Below, in pieces: positions 50,539 through 59,779 of a stretch of 64,000 nucleotides of DNA. A program made the position numbers and the translations under genes. Every line of letters begins with the position of its first letter. Position 1 is the stretch's first letter. Origin of the DNA: Pseudomonas aylmerensis (GTDB lineage Bacteria > Pseudomonadota > Gammaproteobacteria > Pseudomonadales > Pseudomonadaceae); NCBI RefSeq assembly GCF_001702265.1, contig NZ_MAUE01000010.1, positions 292,676 to 356,675 of the forward strand, in the 5' to 3' direction. The notes under the pieces were generated by a model. It was given only the letters and a program-made list of their open reading frames with translations. It did not search any database and was not told the origin of the DNA.

Positions 50539-50781
50539 ATGGCGACCGCCACACTGACCTCGAAAGGTCAAATCACCATTCCTGTCCAAGTCAGGACAGC
50601 CCTTGGCCTGGAAACAGGCGACCGGGTCGAGTTTGTTGAAATGGAAAACGGGCAGTTTTCCATCATTGCCGCGAGCCACAGGGTTCAGGACCTCAAGGGG
50701 TTGATCCGCAAACCTGCCAAGGCCGTTTCCATCGAGGAGATGAACCAGGCCATCGCAGCACAGGGGGCAAAAGCCGGATGA
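50539..50781 (+). CDS. AbrB/MazE-type antitoxin
   Basis: The 80-residue product is a swapped-hairpin AbrB-fold antitoxin (MATATLTSKGQITIPVQVRT). It should neutralise the PIN-domain toxin encoded next; the two genes overlap by 4 bp (ATGA). ATG 50539 gives the typical N-terminus; ATG 50524, with an AAGGA site, would add five residues. Such antitoxins also repress their own promoter. Confidence 0.85.
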   Translation: MATATLTSKGQITIPVQVRTALGLETGDRVEFVEMENGQFSIIAASHRVQDLKGLIRKPAKAVSIEEMNQAIAAQGAKAG

Positions 50782-51173
50782 TCGGACTGGATACCAATGT
50801 GCTGGTGCGCTACGTCACCCAGGATGATCCGGTTCAATCCGCCAAGGCATCCGAGCTGATCGAATCGCTGACCACCGCCTCGCCCGGCTTTGTCAGCATG
50901 GTGTCGATCGTGGAATTGGTGTGGGTACTGCAAAGCTGCTACCAGTCGGCCAAGAGCGATGTGGTGACGGTACTGGAAACCCTGCTACGCACCCGCGAAT
51001 TGACCGTGGAGCATGGGGAGATCATCTGGCAGGCACTGCGCAAGTTTGTGGCGAACAAGGCCGACTTTGCAGACTGCCTGATCGAACGCTGCGCCCATGC
51101 CGCCGGTTGCAAGTACACGGCCACCTTCGACCTCAACGCGATCAAGACAACGGGCATGAAACGCCTGGGCTGA
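50778..51173 (+). CDS. PIN-domain ribonuclease toxin (VapC-like)
   Basis: The 131-residue toxin has the PIN acidic residues: Asp in MIGLDTNVLVRY, Glu in SIVELVWVLQ and Asp in FADCLIERCA. VapC-like PIN toxins cleave specific RNAs and are blocked by the cognate antitoxin upstream. The cassette sits between the RidA gene and a secreted protein gene, without other mobile genes. Confidence 0.85.
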   Translation: MIGLDTNVLVRYVTQDDPVQSAKASELIESLTTASPGFVSMVSIVELVWVLQSCYQSAKSDVVTVLETLLRTRELTVEHGEIIWQALRKFVANKADFADCLIERCAHAAGCKYTATFDLNAIKTTGMKRLG

Positions 51174-51244
51174 ACCACAGCGTTGCGACAGCGAGCGGGC
51201 TTTGGTAAAAACCGTTTCTAACCTTGATCGAGAGAAAGACCGAC

Positions 51245-51619
51245 GTGCGCACGTTTCTACTCGCCGCCCTGGCCATCGCCCCGACCCCCGTCCTGGCCGA
51301 CACCATCACCTGGCCCGACCTGCCGAAGAGCTGCTTTGTCAGCGGCCGCTCCGCCACCAGCATGGATGTCGATACCGGTTGCGCCGCCTTCCTGATCAAC
51401 GTGAAAGGCCAGGCGGCGGGTACACCGATCAAGCTGGATATTCCCCAGTACGCCATGCATGTGGACGAAGCCACGGGCAAGGAAACCCCGGTGATCCTCA
51501 TCCAGGCGGAGGAGAATGGCGAGGTCAAGGCGGTGGGTTATAGGGAGTTGGGCACCGATCAATTGGGCGCGGCGCTGTTGCGAGAAGTTCGGCTGCTGGG
51601 TACCCAGAAGCCGATTTAA
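51245..51619 (+). CDS. Small secreted protein of unknown function
   Basis: The 124-residue product begins at GTG 51245 with a clear signal peptide (RTFLLAALAIAPTPVLADT, cleavage expected after LAD region). It has two cysteines in the mature part (SCFVSG and GCAAF) that could form a disulphide. No domain is recognised. It follows the PIN toxin by 72 bp in the same direction but has its own ribosome site (GAGAGAAAG). Confidence 0.65.
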   Translation: MRTFLLAALAIAPTPVLADTITWPDLPKSCFVSGRSATSMDVDTGCAAFLINVKGQAAGTPIKLDIPQYAMHVDEATGKETPVILIQAEENGEVKAVGYRELGTDQLGAALLREVRLLGTQKPI

Positions 51620-51622
51620 GGT

Positions 51623-51654
51623 TTTTTGCAGGCGCAAGGTTGCGCCTGCAAAAA
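51623..51654. repeat. Perfect 15-bp inverted repeat with GG loop
   Basis: TTTTTGCAGGCGCAA and TTGCGCCTGCAAAAA are separated by GG. The T run is upstream of the stem on both strands, so it is not a standard terminator, though it could still end transcripts between these two convergent genes. Confidence 0.7.
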
Positions 51655-51674
51655 CGCTACCGATTCAGCCGGGG

Positions 51675-52004
51675 TCAGCGAACCCAACCACCCGCCTGCC
51701 AGTGATACCCATCATTGCGCTGCACCCAATGCGGATGCACATAGCGATAACCTTCGCGCACCGGCTCCCAATGGCCGTGCACCGCGACGTAGCGACCGCC
51801 TTCCCAACGCCAGTAACCGCGTGACCAGATATAGCCGTAGCGAACCGGCGGCTCGACTTCAATCACCTGCACCGGCGGCGGTTGCGGCGCGACGACTTCG
51901 ACATACTCACGTTGCACCGGCCTGCGCTCATGCACAACGCGTTCTTGCACACACCCGGATGCCGCGACGACCATGGCCGCCAGTGCCGCATAACGTAGCC
52001 ACAT
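51675..52004 (-). CDS. YXWGXW-repeat-type lipoprotein
   Basis: The 109-residue protein has a signal peptide with lipobox (AASGCVQER, Cys about residue 18). Its mature part is a Pro-rich segment followed by aromatic repeats (GYIWSRGYWRWEGGRYV, HGHWEPVREGYRYVHPHWV) of the YXWGXW type. Such proteins are common periplasmic or outer-membrane lipoproteins in pseudomonads; the role is unknown. The start is ATG 52004; the upstream extension in frame lacks homology. Confidence 0.7.
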   Translation of the reverse strand: MWLRYAALAAMVVAASGCVQERVVHERRPVQREYVEVVAPQPPPVQVIEVEPPVRYGYIWSRGYWRWEGGRYVAVHGHWEPVREGYRYVHPHWVQRNDGYHWQAGGWVR

Positions 52005-52135
52005 AAACAATCCTCGGGCGCTGGCGCCCAGTACCTGCATCGCTGAAAAATGCCCCCTTGTTGCAGCCACGCTCCTGCTTGGCCCTGGGTACTTTTTAAC
52101 AGGAGGTGTCTGTCAGCTTGCTGAACCCACAGCCC

Positions 52136-53035
52136 TCAAGTGCTGCACGCGACGGTCGGTCGTTTCAGGCGCACCAACAGCAGCCCGGCGGCGACCACGG
52201 CAATGCCGGCGTAGGTCGGCGCATGGATCACGTCGCCAAACATTAGTGCCGCCCACACCAGGGTGACCGGCGGCTCCAGATAGACCAGCGCGGCCACGTG
52301 GGTCGTGGTCATCACGCGCAGCAGCATCCACAGGCTCAAATAGGCGACGAAGGTCGAGAACACGGTGAGCCAGACGATTGAGATCAACACGTCAGGGTCG
52401 TGGGGAATACTCAGCGTGTCGGTGTAGAGCACGGCGCCGGTAAAGCCGATCAAGGTCAGCAGCGACTGGATGAACAGCGGCAACACCAACCCAGCGTCGG
52501 TTTTTTGCACCGTGCGGCGCTCATACAGGGTCGCCAGCGTCAGCCCCAGTGCCGCGGCGAGTGGCAACACGTACATGACCCAGCCGACGCTGCCCGCATC
52601 ACTGCCATGCTGCCCAGCTATCACGATGGAAACCCCACCGAAGCTGATCATCAGGCCGATCCACTGCCAGCCCCCACTGCGCTCGGTAGCGCTGCCGGTC
52701 GATAATGCCGCCGTCATCAACGGCTGCAACGCGGCGATAATCGCCGCGATGCCGGGCGGCAAGCCATTCTGGATCGCGACATAGAGACAACTCAGATACA
52801 GGAACTGCGAGAGAAACCCGATCACGGCGTAATGGCGAACCTGTGCCCACGAGATCCGCAATAACCTCACATTGAGGAACAGTCCCAGGCACACCGAGAC
52901 CAACAGGAAACGCCAGAACAGCAAGTTGAACGCACCACTACCCTGCGTGCCCAATTTGGCGCCGATATAGCCTGAGCTCCACGACAGCACGAACGCCACC
53001 TGCAACAGCAGCCGCTTTAAGGTTGATCGCGTCAT
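52136..53035 (-). CDS. EamA-family (DMT) transporter
   Basis: The 299-residue protein has ten predicted membrane spans in two repeated five-span EamA domains, the usual layout of drug/metabolite exporters such as RhaT and YdcZ relatives. The substrate is unknown. A divergent LysR gene begins about 100 bp upstream and probably regulates it. Confidence 0.85.
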   Translation of the reverse strand: MTRSTLKRLLLQVAFVLSWSSGYIGAKLGTQGSGAFNLLFWRFLLVSVCLGLFLNVRLLRISWAQVRHYAVIGFLSQFLYLSCLYVAIQNGLPPGIAAIIAALQPLMTAALSTGSATERSGGWQWIGLMISFGGVSIVIAGQHGSDAGSVGWVMYVLPLAAALGLTLATLYERRTVQKTDAGLVLPLFIQSLLTLIGFTGAVLYTDTLSIPHDPDVLISIVWLTVFSTFVAYLSLWMLLRVMTTTHVAALVYLEPPVTLVWAALMFGDVIHAPTYAGIAVVAAGLLLVRLKRPTVACST

Positions 53036-53133
53036 GAAGCCTCCGGTCAGTGCACGTTGACTGAAAGGCTAAGGGCCACGCATGATTCTGTATATTTGAA
53101 TAACCTGCACTATCAATCCGCAATAGTGGAATC

Positions 53134-53970
53134 ATGGCCAGACAATTGAATATCGACTTGTTACGCACCTTCCACGCCGTGGCGCGCTTTCGGCGCTTCA
53201 ACGAGGCGGCCGAACATGTGCACCGCAGCGCGTCGACCGTGACCACGCAGATTCAAAAACTCGAAGACCAAGTCGGCCAACGCCTGTTCAGCCGCAGCAA
53301 CCAGGGTGTGGAGCTGACGCTGTACGGCCTGAAACTCCTCGGCGAAACCACCGAATTTCTCAAGAGCCACGACCGCCTGCTGATCACGCTGATGCCCCAG
53401 CGCATGCAGGGCAAAATCCGCCTGGGCATTCCCGACACCTACGCGCCGGCATTCATGCAGGAATTCCTGCCCGACTTGATCGCCGACAACCCGCTGCTCG
53501 AACTGGAAGTAGAAGCACGTACCAGTGGTGAATTGCTGAATTTATTCATGGCAAACCAGCTGGACCTGGCCATTACCGTGAGCGCACAACCGCTGGCACA
53601 GGGTGAGCGCCTGGGGTCGGTTCAACCGTTGTGGGTTGCGGCCGAGGGCTTTAGCTGTGCGTCGAATGCGGCACTGCCGATCACCGTGCCTGTCGCCGGC
53701 TGCCCCTACCGCGCGGCGGCCTTGCTGGCGTTGAAGGATCACGGGGTTTATCACCGTGTGTTGCTGGAGAGTCCCAATTCATCAGCGGTTGAAGCCTGTG
53801 TGCGCAGTGGCGTGGCGGTAGGCCTGATGGAAAAAAGTCGGATGGGCGAAGGGCTGAAACACATGACGGAACTGCCGCCGTTGTCGGCGCAGCACTTGTA
53901 CCTCCTCTGCGATACCGGCAATGCATTGGCGTTGCACCTGCATGAGCAAGTCAGGCACTTCAAGGTGTAG
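53134..53970 (+). CDS. LysR-family transcriptional regulator
   Basis: The 278-residue protein has an N-terminal winged helix (about residues 1-60, VARFRRFNEAAEHVHRSAS) and a C-terminal effector domain. It is divergent from the EamA transporter at 52136-53035, the usual sign of a local regulator. The intergenic region is AT-rich (TATATTTGAATAACC) and probably contains the operator. The effector is unknown. Confidence 0.85.
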   Translation: MARQLNIDLLRTFHAVARFRRFNEAAEHVHRSASTVTTQIQKLEDQVGQRLFSRSNQGVELTLYGLKLLGETTEFLKSHDRLLITLMPQRMQGKIRLGIPDTYAPAFMQEFLPDLIADNPLLELEVEARTSGELLNLFMANQLDLAITVSAQPLAQGERLGSVQPLWVAAEGFSCASNAALPITVPVAGCPYRAAALLALKDHGVYHRVLLESPNSSAVEACVRSGVAVGLMEKSRMGEGLKHMTELPPLSAQHLYLLCDTGNALALHLHEQVRHFKV

Positions 53971-53981
53971 ACACTGCGCAC

Positions 53982-54020
53982 AAAAAAGCCCGCTGACCGT
54001 CACCGGTTCAGCGGGCTTCT
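53982..54020. terminator. Bidirectional terminator between LysR gene and mqo
   Basis: A stem of GCCCGCTGACCG and CGGTTCAGCGGGC (one bulge) with an A run on the left and T-containing tail (CTTCTT) on the right separates the two convergent genes. Confidence 0.75.
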
Positions 54021-54041
54021 TACACAGGCTCGGTACTTGGC

Positions 54042-55688
54042 TTACAGCGCCAGGTCAGAAGCCGGCTTGCTCGGCTCAGCCGCAGGCTTGGCAGCCTCGG
54101 TGGCCTTTGGAGCGGTGAGCTGCGGAATCGCAGGCGGTGGGGTCAGTTGCAGGATACCGGCGGTGTACGCCCATTCCTTGGCAACAGCCTCAGGACTGTC
54201 GTTCAGCTTGGTGCCGTAGCTCGGTACGATCTGGTGCAGTTTTTCCTGCCACTCAGGGGTCGCGACCTTGTCCTTGAACACTTTCTGCAGCACGGTCAGC
54301 ATGATCGGAGCCGCGGTGGACGCGCCTGGCGATGCACCCAACAGGCCTGCAATGGTGTTGTCGGCGGAGCTGACCACTTCGGTACCGAGTTTCAGGACGC
54401 CGCCCTGCTCTTCGTCACGCTTGATGATCTGCACGCGCTGACCGGCTTGCCACAGGCGCCAGTCTTCTTTCTTGGCGTTCGGGAAGTATTCTTTCAGCGC
54501 GTTGTAGCGGTCGTCATCCGACAGCATCAGTTGGCCGGCAAGGTACTCGACCAGTGGGTATTCGCGAATACCGACTTTGGTCATTGGCCAGATGTTGTGG
54601 GTGGTGGTGCTGGTCAGCAGGTCCAGGTACGAGCCTTCTTTCAGGAACTTGGTCGAGAAGGTCGCGAATGGGCCAAACAGGATTACGCGCTTGCCATCAA
54701 GCACGCGGGTGTCCAGGTGCGGAACCGACATCGGTGGCGCGCCAACCGAAGCCTTGCCGTAGGCCTTAGCCAGGTGCTGCTCGGCGATGGCTGGGTTATC
54801 AGTCACCAGGAACGAACCACCCACTGGGAAGCCGGCGTATTCCTTGGCTTCCGGGATGCCCGACTTCTGCAGCAGGTGCAAGGCACCGCCGCCAGCGCCG
54901 ATGAACACGAACTTGGCGTCGGTTTCAGTCTTGGTGCCGTCTTTCAGGTTTTTGTAGCTGACGCGCCACGAACCGTCGGCGTTCTTGGTGATGTCCTGCA
55001 CTTCGCTCGACAGTTTCAGATCAAACTTCGGCGTGGTTTGCAGGTGAGCGACGAACTGGCGGGTGATCTCGCCGAAGTTCACGTCGGTGCCGATCGGGGT
55101 CCAGGTGGCCGCGATTTTCTGGTTCGGGTCACGCCCTTCCATCATCAGCGGAACCCACTTGGCGATCTGCGCCGGGTCTTCGGAGTACTGCATGCCGGCG
55201 AACAGCGGGCTGGCTTTCAGTGCTTCGTAACGCTTCTTGAGGAACTTGATGTTGTCATCGCCCCACACAAAGCTCATGTGCGGCGTGGAGTTGATGAACG
55301 AACGCGGGTTCTTCAGCACGCCCTGCTGGACCTGCCAGGACCAGAACTGACGGGAGATCTGGAACGCTTCGTTGATTTCGACCGCTTTAGGGATCTCAAC
55401 GTTGCCGTTCTTGTCTTCGGGGGTGTAGTTCAGCTCAGCCAGGGCCGAGTGACCGGTACCGGCGTTGTTCCAGCCGTTGGAGCTTTCTTCGGCCACGCCG
55501 TCGAGGCGCTCGACCATTTCCATCGACCAGTCCGGCTGCAGCTCATTGAGCCATACACCCAGGGTCGCACTCATGATGCCGCCGCCGATCAGCAGCACAT
55601 CGACTTTCTTTGCCTCTTCCGCGTGAACGGACGTTATCCCCAGCGACAAAGCCAGCCCCAGCAGGGCAGTGTTTACTTTTTTAAACAT
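54042..55688 (-). CDS. mqo: Malate:quinone oxidoreductase, Mqo family
   Basis: The 548-residue protein is an Mqo-family flavoprotein. The FAD loop [16 protein letters not shown] lies after a signal-like N-terminus (about residues 1-23, [18 protein letters not shown]), and [19 protein letters not shown] follows. It oxidises malate to oxaloacetate and passes electrons to quinone. The signal-like N-terminus is unusual for an enzyme usually thought to sit on the cytoplasmic side. The C-terminus is a Pro/Ala/Lys-rich tail. The start is ATG 55688, with an AGGTG site. Confidence 0.92.
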   Translation of the reverse strand: MFKKVNTALLGLALSLGITSVHAEEAKKVDVLLIGGGIMSATLGVWLNELQPDWSMEMVERLDGVAEESSNGWNNAGTGHSALAELNYTPEDKNGNVEIPKAVEINEAFQISRQFWSWQVQQGVLKNPRSFINSTPHMSFVWGDDNIKFLKKRYEALKASPLFAGMQYSEDPAQIAKWVPLMMEGRDPNQKIAATWTPIGTDVNFGEITRQFVAHLQTTPKFDLKLSSEVQDITKNADGSWRVSYKNLKDGTKTETDAKFVFIGAGGGALHLLQKSGIPEAKEYAGFPVGGSFLVTDNPAIAEQHLAKAYGKASVGAPPMSVPHLDTRVLDGKRVILFGPFATFSTKFLKEGSYLDLLTSTTTHNIWPMTKVGIREYPLVEYLAGQLMLSDDDRYNALKEYFPNAKKEDWRLWQAGQRVQIIKRDEEQGGVLKLGTEVVSSADNTIAGLLGASPGASTAAPIMLTVLQKVFKDKVATPEWQEKLHQIVPSYGTKLNDSPEAVAKEWAYTAGILQLTPPPAIPQLTAPKATEAAKPAAEPSKPASDLAL

Positions 55689-56180
55689 CAGTAGCACCTA
55701 TGATAAAACGCCATCCGCCCTGCCGATCCGGATCATGGGCACCCCTCAATCACGCTGCGCCAGGCAACGCACGCGGGGTGTGCACATTCATTCGGGGACC
55801 GCAGGGTGGGCACACAAGGCCGACGTGTCGACCTCACTTTTATGTCCCTTCTGCGCTGACTTCTTATCATTATTGGCTTCAGCTACCTGGGCGACAGCCA
55901 ATCACCGGGACGTATACGGGTGTACGCACCGGGGAAAGACTAGACCAAGACGGCGCGCAGAATATCACGCCAAACAGCGGTTATGCGCTGTTTGGCCAAT
56001 TGACAGCTCTAAAACGCGGGTTTTAACGCTTTACTGTCAAGCCCGATGGGCGCGACGTGGGGTCACAGGGTGGCCAGGGCGATGGAACTCTGCCGAAAAA
56101 GGCTGTTCTAGACACCTTCGTCGCTGCTTGCGTAGCATCGGCGGCTCTCCTTCGTGCCATTCATCCAAACAGAGCGATCC
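55689..56180. other. Intergenic region between mqo and the MFS gene; holds an inverted repeat
   Basis: No credible gene is seen in these roughly 490 bp. A perfect 11-bp inverted repeat (GCCAAACAGCG / CGCTGTTTGGC, loop of 6) lies at 55969-55996, well upstream of the MFS gene, and could be a regulatory site or RNA hairpin. The promoter of mqo lies on the other side. Confidence 0.5.
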
Positions 56181-57368
56181 ATGTCTATCCACCAAACTCC
56201 CGGGCACGTGCTGCCCGCGCGCAGTGCCGCCAAAATGGAAGCGGCCATGGCCGTGGGCGCTTTCGCTATCGGTACCGGCGAATTCGCCATCATGGGCCTG
56301 ATGCCCGACATTGCCCACAACCTCAACCTCAGCGAACCCCAGGTCGGCCACGCCATCAGTGCCTATGCCCTGGGCGTGATGGTCGGCGCGCCACTGCTGG
56401 CAATCCTCGGCGCCAAACTGCTGCGCAAACATATGTTGCTGCTGTTGATGGGGCTGTATGCCTTGGGCAACCTGGCCACGGCGTTCACCCCGACCTTTGG
56501 TTCACTGGTGGCTTTCCGCTTTATCAGTGGCCTGCCCCATGGCGCCTACTTTGGCATCGCGGCCGTCGTCGCCTCCAGCATGGTGCCCACCGACAAACGC
56601 GCCGGCGCCGTCGCGCGGGTAATGATGGGGCTGACCCTGGCGATGCTGCTGGGCAACCCGATTGCCACCTTCCTCGGCCAGTATCTGGGTTGGCGTTCGG
56701 CATTTGCACTGGTCAGTGCCATCGCCGTGTGCACGATTGCGCTGGTCTGGCGCTACGTCCCCGATCGGCGCGATGAACCGCGCAGCGACCCGCGCAAGGA
56801 ACTGCGCGCCTTCACCAAACCCCAGGTGTGGATGGCCCTGGCCATTGGCGCCATCGGCTTTGCCGGGATGTTCTGCGTGTTCAGCTACCTGGCGCCGACG
56901 ATGCTTGAAGTCACCAAGGTGACACCGCAATGGATTCCGTTCGGGCTGGCCGCATTTGGCGTCGGCGGGATTATCGGCAACATTGCCGGCGGCAAGCTGT
57001 TTGATCGCCTGCAATTTCGGGCGGTGGGTTTGATTCTGGTGTGGTCGATGGCGGTGCTGCTGTTCTTCCCATTCGCCGCGGGGTCGCTCTGGGGCGTGCT
57101 GCTGGGCATCGGCCTGGTCGGCACCATGGTGTCACTGGCCGCACCGCTGCAAATCCGCCTGATGGACATCGCGCACGAAGCACCGAGCCTGGCGGCCGCG
57201 TCCAACCATGCTGCGTTCAACCTGGCCAACGCGCTGGGCCCGTGGTTTGGCGGCATGGCGATTACAGCGGGGCTGGGATGGACCAGCACCGGGTATATCG
57301 GCGCGGCCACGGCGCTGGTCGGACTGGGCGTTTACCTGATGGCACGACGGATGCAAGGCGGTCATTGA
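56181..57368 (+). CDS. Major facilitator transporter, AraJ/YdhP-like DHA1 family
   Basis: The 395-residue protein has twelve spans and the GTGEFAIMGLMPDIA segment of the AraJ/YdhP/NepI-type DHA1 family. It lacks a regulator next to it. The likely roles are sugar or drug efflux, not resolvable from sequence. The start is ATG 56181 (MSIHQTPGHV). The gene ends shortly before a terminator that serves the next gene on the other strand. Confidence 0.82.
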   Translation: MSIHQTPGHVLPARSAAKMEAAMAVGAFAIGTGEFAIMGLMPDIAHNLNLSEPQVGHAISAYALGVMVGAPLLAILGAKLLRKHMLLLLMGLYALGNLATAFTPTFGSLVAFRFISGLPHGAYFGIAAVVASSMVPTDKRAGAVARVMMGLTLAMLLGNPIATFLGQYLGWRSAFALVSAIAVCTIALVWRYVPDRRDEPRSDPRKELRAFTKPQVWMALAIGAIGFAGMFCVFSYLAPTMLEVTKVTPQWIPFGLAAFGVGGIIGNIAGGKLFDRLQFRAVGLILVWSMAVLLFFPFAAGSLWGVLLGIGLVGTMVSLAAPLQIRLMDIAHEAPSLAAASNHAAFNLANALGPWFGGMAITAGLGWTSTGYIGAATALVGLGVYLMARRMQGGH

Positions 57369-57371
57369 ACG

Positions 57372-57396
57372 AAAAAGGGGCAGGTAACCCTGCCCC
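57372..57396 (-). terminator. Rho-independent terminator for the small lipoprotein gene
   Basis: The stem GGGGCAGG/CCTGCCCC with a TAA-containing loop ends in a run of five T when read on the minus strand, 11 bp after the 57407 stop. It lies between two convergent genes. Confidence 0.8.
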
Positions 57397-57406
57397 GATC
57401 ACGGGT

Positions 57407-57613
57407 TTAATCGTGCAGCAAGCCTGAGCTGTACTGGCTGAAACTACTGCCCAACCCGCTCCCGCCAACGTTCACCTTGGTCGCATTTGCGGCGCCATGG
57501 CCATCGAACGACTGACAGCCTTCGGAAAGGCATGTACTGGTGCTGACGCCCGCGCAACCACTGAGCAGCACAACACCGGCAATAAGCATGGTTTTTATAA
57601 GGTTCAAGCGCAT
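57407..57613 (-). CDS. Small Ser/Gly-rich lipoprotein
   Basis: The 68-residue product has a signal peptide and lipobox (VVLLSGCAG, Cys about 20). The mature part is a short Ser/Gly-rich segment with two cysteines (STCLSEGC). It ends in a terminator on its own strand. No domain is recognised; small lipoproteins of this type are common in pseudomonads. Confidence 0.7.
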   Translation of the reverse strand: MRLNLIKTMLIAGVVLLSGCAGVSTSTCLSEGCQSFDGHGAANATKVNVGGSGLGSSFSQYSSGLLHD

Positions 57614-57868
57614 TTTTCAGATCCCTGGCGGCTCAAGCGTGAACGAATCGGTCGTGCGAGTGATCCTATGCCAGTGTGTTGCCAGGCATCATGAAACTTC
57701 TGTACGTGCCAGCTGCAGTTCAAACTGCAATCAAAGCGCGAACAGTCGATTGAAACAACACCCGCCACAACAAACAGGAACTATTCGCATTTAATCGCGT
57801 TGGGATTAATACATGTCATATGTCGATTTTTTCTCTACAATCCGGGAACGTAAATAAAGGAATTTTTC

Positions 57869-58531
57869 GTGAGCATTTCAACGAATTCAAAACCGCGTTC
57901 CACAGATGATGAAATAGACCTGATTCCACTTCTCCTCGCCTTGTGGTCAAGTAAGAAAACCATCATAGCCACCACGCTCGCGGGCGCGGCTGTCTCATTT
58001 GCAATCAATGCAACGGCTCCCGAACAATGGACTGCCAGTACTTACATCACCAAGTCGTCGCTCTACAGCTTATATAAAGAAATTAAAGACAACGATGCAA
58101 GCACCCAAGCGAATCCACCACTGAAGGAAACCGAACTCTACAGTTCAATACAAAACGACATGTTCTATACGGCCATGGGCGTGATGGCGGCGCAGTCGGT
58201 TAACGTGAAGGAAACTACGCCGAAGACAGGTAAAAACGAGGCTATTCTGTATGTCGCATCGGCCACTGCTACAACTGAAGCGCTGGCGCGATCCCAACTC
58301 AAATCCGCCCTGGATGCAGCGAACACGGACGCCATCGCGCTGAACTTACCTGCCTTGACTCCTGGTGATAACGTGCGAGCGTTCAACGCCATCGACGACG
58401 TAAAAGCCACCAATACCACACCCTCAAAAAAATTCACTTTGCTAGGTGGCTTTTTAGGCTTGATATTGGGCAGCCTGTTTGTGATCAGTAGATTTCTCAT
58501 ACAGCAACACCAACACGCCCGTCGGACGTGA
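57869..58531 (+). CDS. wzz: Short Wzz-like chain-length determinant
   Basis: The 220-residue protein has the layout of Wzz/polysaccharide co-polymerases: a first membrane span at about residues 33-52, a periplasmic domain, and a second span at about 190-207 near the C-terminus. The DEIDLIPLLLALWSSKK segment before the first span is typical. It is shorter than classic Wzz (usually over 300 residues). The start is GTG 57869, preceded by AAAGGAATT. Its AT-rich coding bias contrasts with the core genes to the left. In P. aeruginosa wzz lies beside ihfB; here it lies about 46 kb away, beside dusA. Confidence 0.75.
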   Translation: MSISTNSKPRSTDDEIDLIPLLLALWSSKKTIIATTLAGAAVSFAINATAPEQWTASTYITKSSLYSLYKEIKDNDASTQANPPLKETELYSSIQNDMFYTAMGVMAAQSVNVKETTPKTGKNEAILYVASATATTEALARSQLKSALDAANTDAIALNLPALTPGDNVRAFNAIDDVKATNTTPSKKFTLLGGFLGLILGSLFVISRFLIQQHQHARRT

Positions 58532-59081
58532 AGTGCGCTATAGAAATGCTTCAACCAGAAAATAGATAGTGCAGACCAATAGCGACGCAACAAAAACAAT
58601 AAACAATTTCGCAGAAAATGTCGTTTTCATTAATAGTACTTATAAGAAATCAGATAATGGCCTGAAGCCATTATTGCACTGCGCCGCTTTTTTTTCACAG
58701 CGATTTTTTGCCCTATTGGCCGAGGAGAGCCCCCCCCCCTCTTCGGTCGATAGGCAAGCCGGCGTGCAACCTTCACCGCCGCGACAGTCTTGAGACTTTT
58801 AAAAAAAGGGACTGTCGTTTCGGGGTGATTGAAGCGGGCATCCAAGACCAGGGCAGGCACAGCATGAATCCTGCCCCTGATCTCTCATAAACTTGCCCCC
58901 TACCTTACCTACTCACTTGCTCGATCAAGATAAAAATTCAGCAGTGAAAAGCTTTGGTTTTTCATCCCCAGTGCTACATTGTGTAGCCTGAAATATGAGC
59001 GACTGATAAATCTAGGCATTGGAGTATAGATCGTGCAGCCTAGTCATTCGCTGCAACGATCCCTAACCCCACCCAAACCGC
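58532..59081. other. AT-rich intergenic region, no gene seen
   Basis: About 550 bp with low GC and many short hairpins: a 10-base C run at 58730-58739, an inverted repeat CGACAGTC / GACTGTCG at about 58782-58817, and a GGGCAGG / CCTGCCC pair at about 58850-58880. No frame in this stretch shows a recognisable domain. Confidence 0.5.
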
Positions 59082-59744
59082 TTACTGGCGCTCTCTTAAA
59101 AGCTCAAACGCTTCGGCTGCCAGGCAACCCGAGGCAGCGCCCCGCAGCGTCGCGAGTGCTCGTATAGCCTCGTTGCTACGAGGAAAAGGAAACACGCCAA
59201 GCTCTGACTCATAAATTGCCATAGCCGCCAGCTTCTTTTCGAGATGGGCACTGATATCGATATAGAAATTCGGTGAAAACTTAGTCTGCCCACCCAACCC
59301 AAACTCTGTCTCAGAAAGGGTTTCATAAGCCAAAACTCGTTTGACCGATGGATATCTGAACCACTTTGTGCATCCAGCAACGGCATCAAATGTCACACGG
59401 TGATCGGAATGCACATCTGAAAAATGAGGAAGAAACACCTCATCCGGCTCAAATGATTTGAACACTTCCGAAAACGACTGAACCAAATCGCCCAGTGGAA
59501 ACTTATCAACGTTAGCGGCCGGAAAACCCAGCTCATAAACCTCATCGAAGCCGATCAATTCTCTAACGCGCTTAATTTCCGCCGCCCTTTTATCGACTTT
59601 CTCTTTTGGCCATCCATCGTCTACGGAAATGGAAGTTACAATTAGCCATGCCACACTGCAGCCTTCCGCTTTCCTGCGAAGTGCCGTCCCACCAACGCCT
59701 AAAATCTCATCATCCGGGTGCGGTGCAATAATCAAAGTTTTCAT
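59082..59744 (-). CDS. PIG-L family N-acetyl sugar deacetylase
   Basis: The 220-residue protein begins with the PIG-L/LmbE zinc motif PHPDDEILG (His, Asp, Asp at about residues 8-11). It has HSDHRVTFDAV, with the second zinc-binding and catalytic His/Asp pair, near residue 113. The family removes acetyl groups from N-acetylated sugars or sugar conjugates. It is the last of a three-gene minus-strand group with GNAT and NeuC-like genes, so it probably acts on the same sugar. The substrate is unknown. Confidence 0.82.
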   Translation of the reverse strand: MKTLIIAPHPDDEILGVGGTALRRKAEGCSVAWLIVTSISVDDGWPKEKVDKRAAEIKRVRELIGFDEVYELGFPAANVDKFPLGDLVQSFSEVFKSFEPDEVFLPHFSDVHSDHRVTFDAVAGCTKWFRYPSVKRVLAYETLSETEFGLGGQTKFSPNFYIDISAHLEKKLAAMAIYESELGVFPFPRSNEAIRALATLRGAASGCLAAEAFELLRERQ

Positions 59745-59779
59745 AGTTCAACACTTGAAGTTCAGAATTATTTGGAAAA

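Noticed and set aside
51623..51654. Rho-independent terminator after the secreted protein gene
   Set aside because: The stem is perfect but followed by A rather than T on both strands, so it was kept only as an inverted repeat.
58730..58739. A run of ten C as a phase-variation switch
   Set aside because: It lies in a non-coding region far from any start codon, so slippage would not alter a reading frame; a promoter-spacing role could not be supported.
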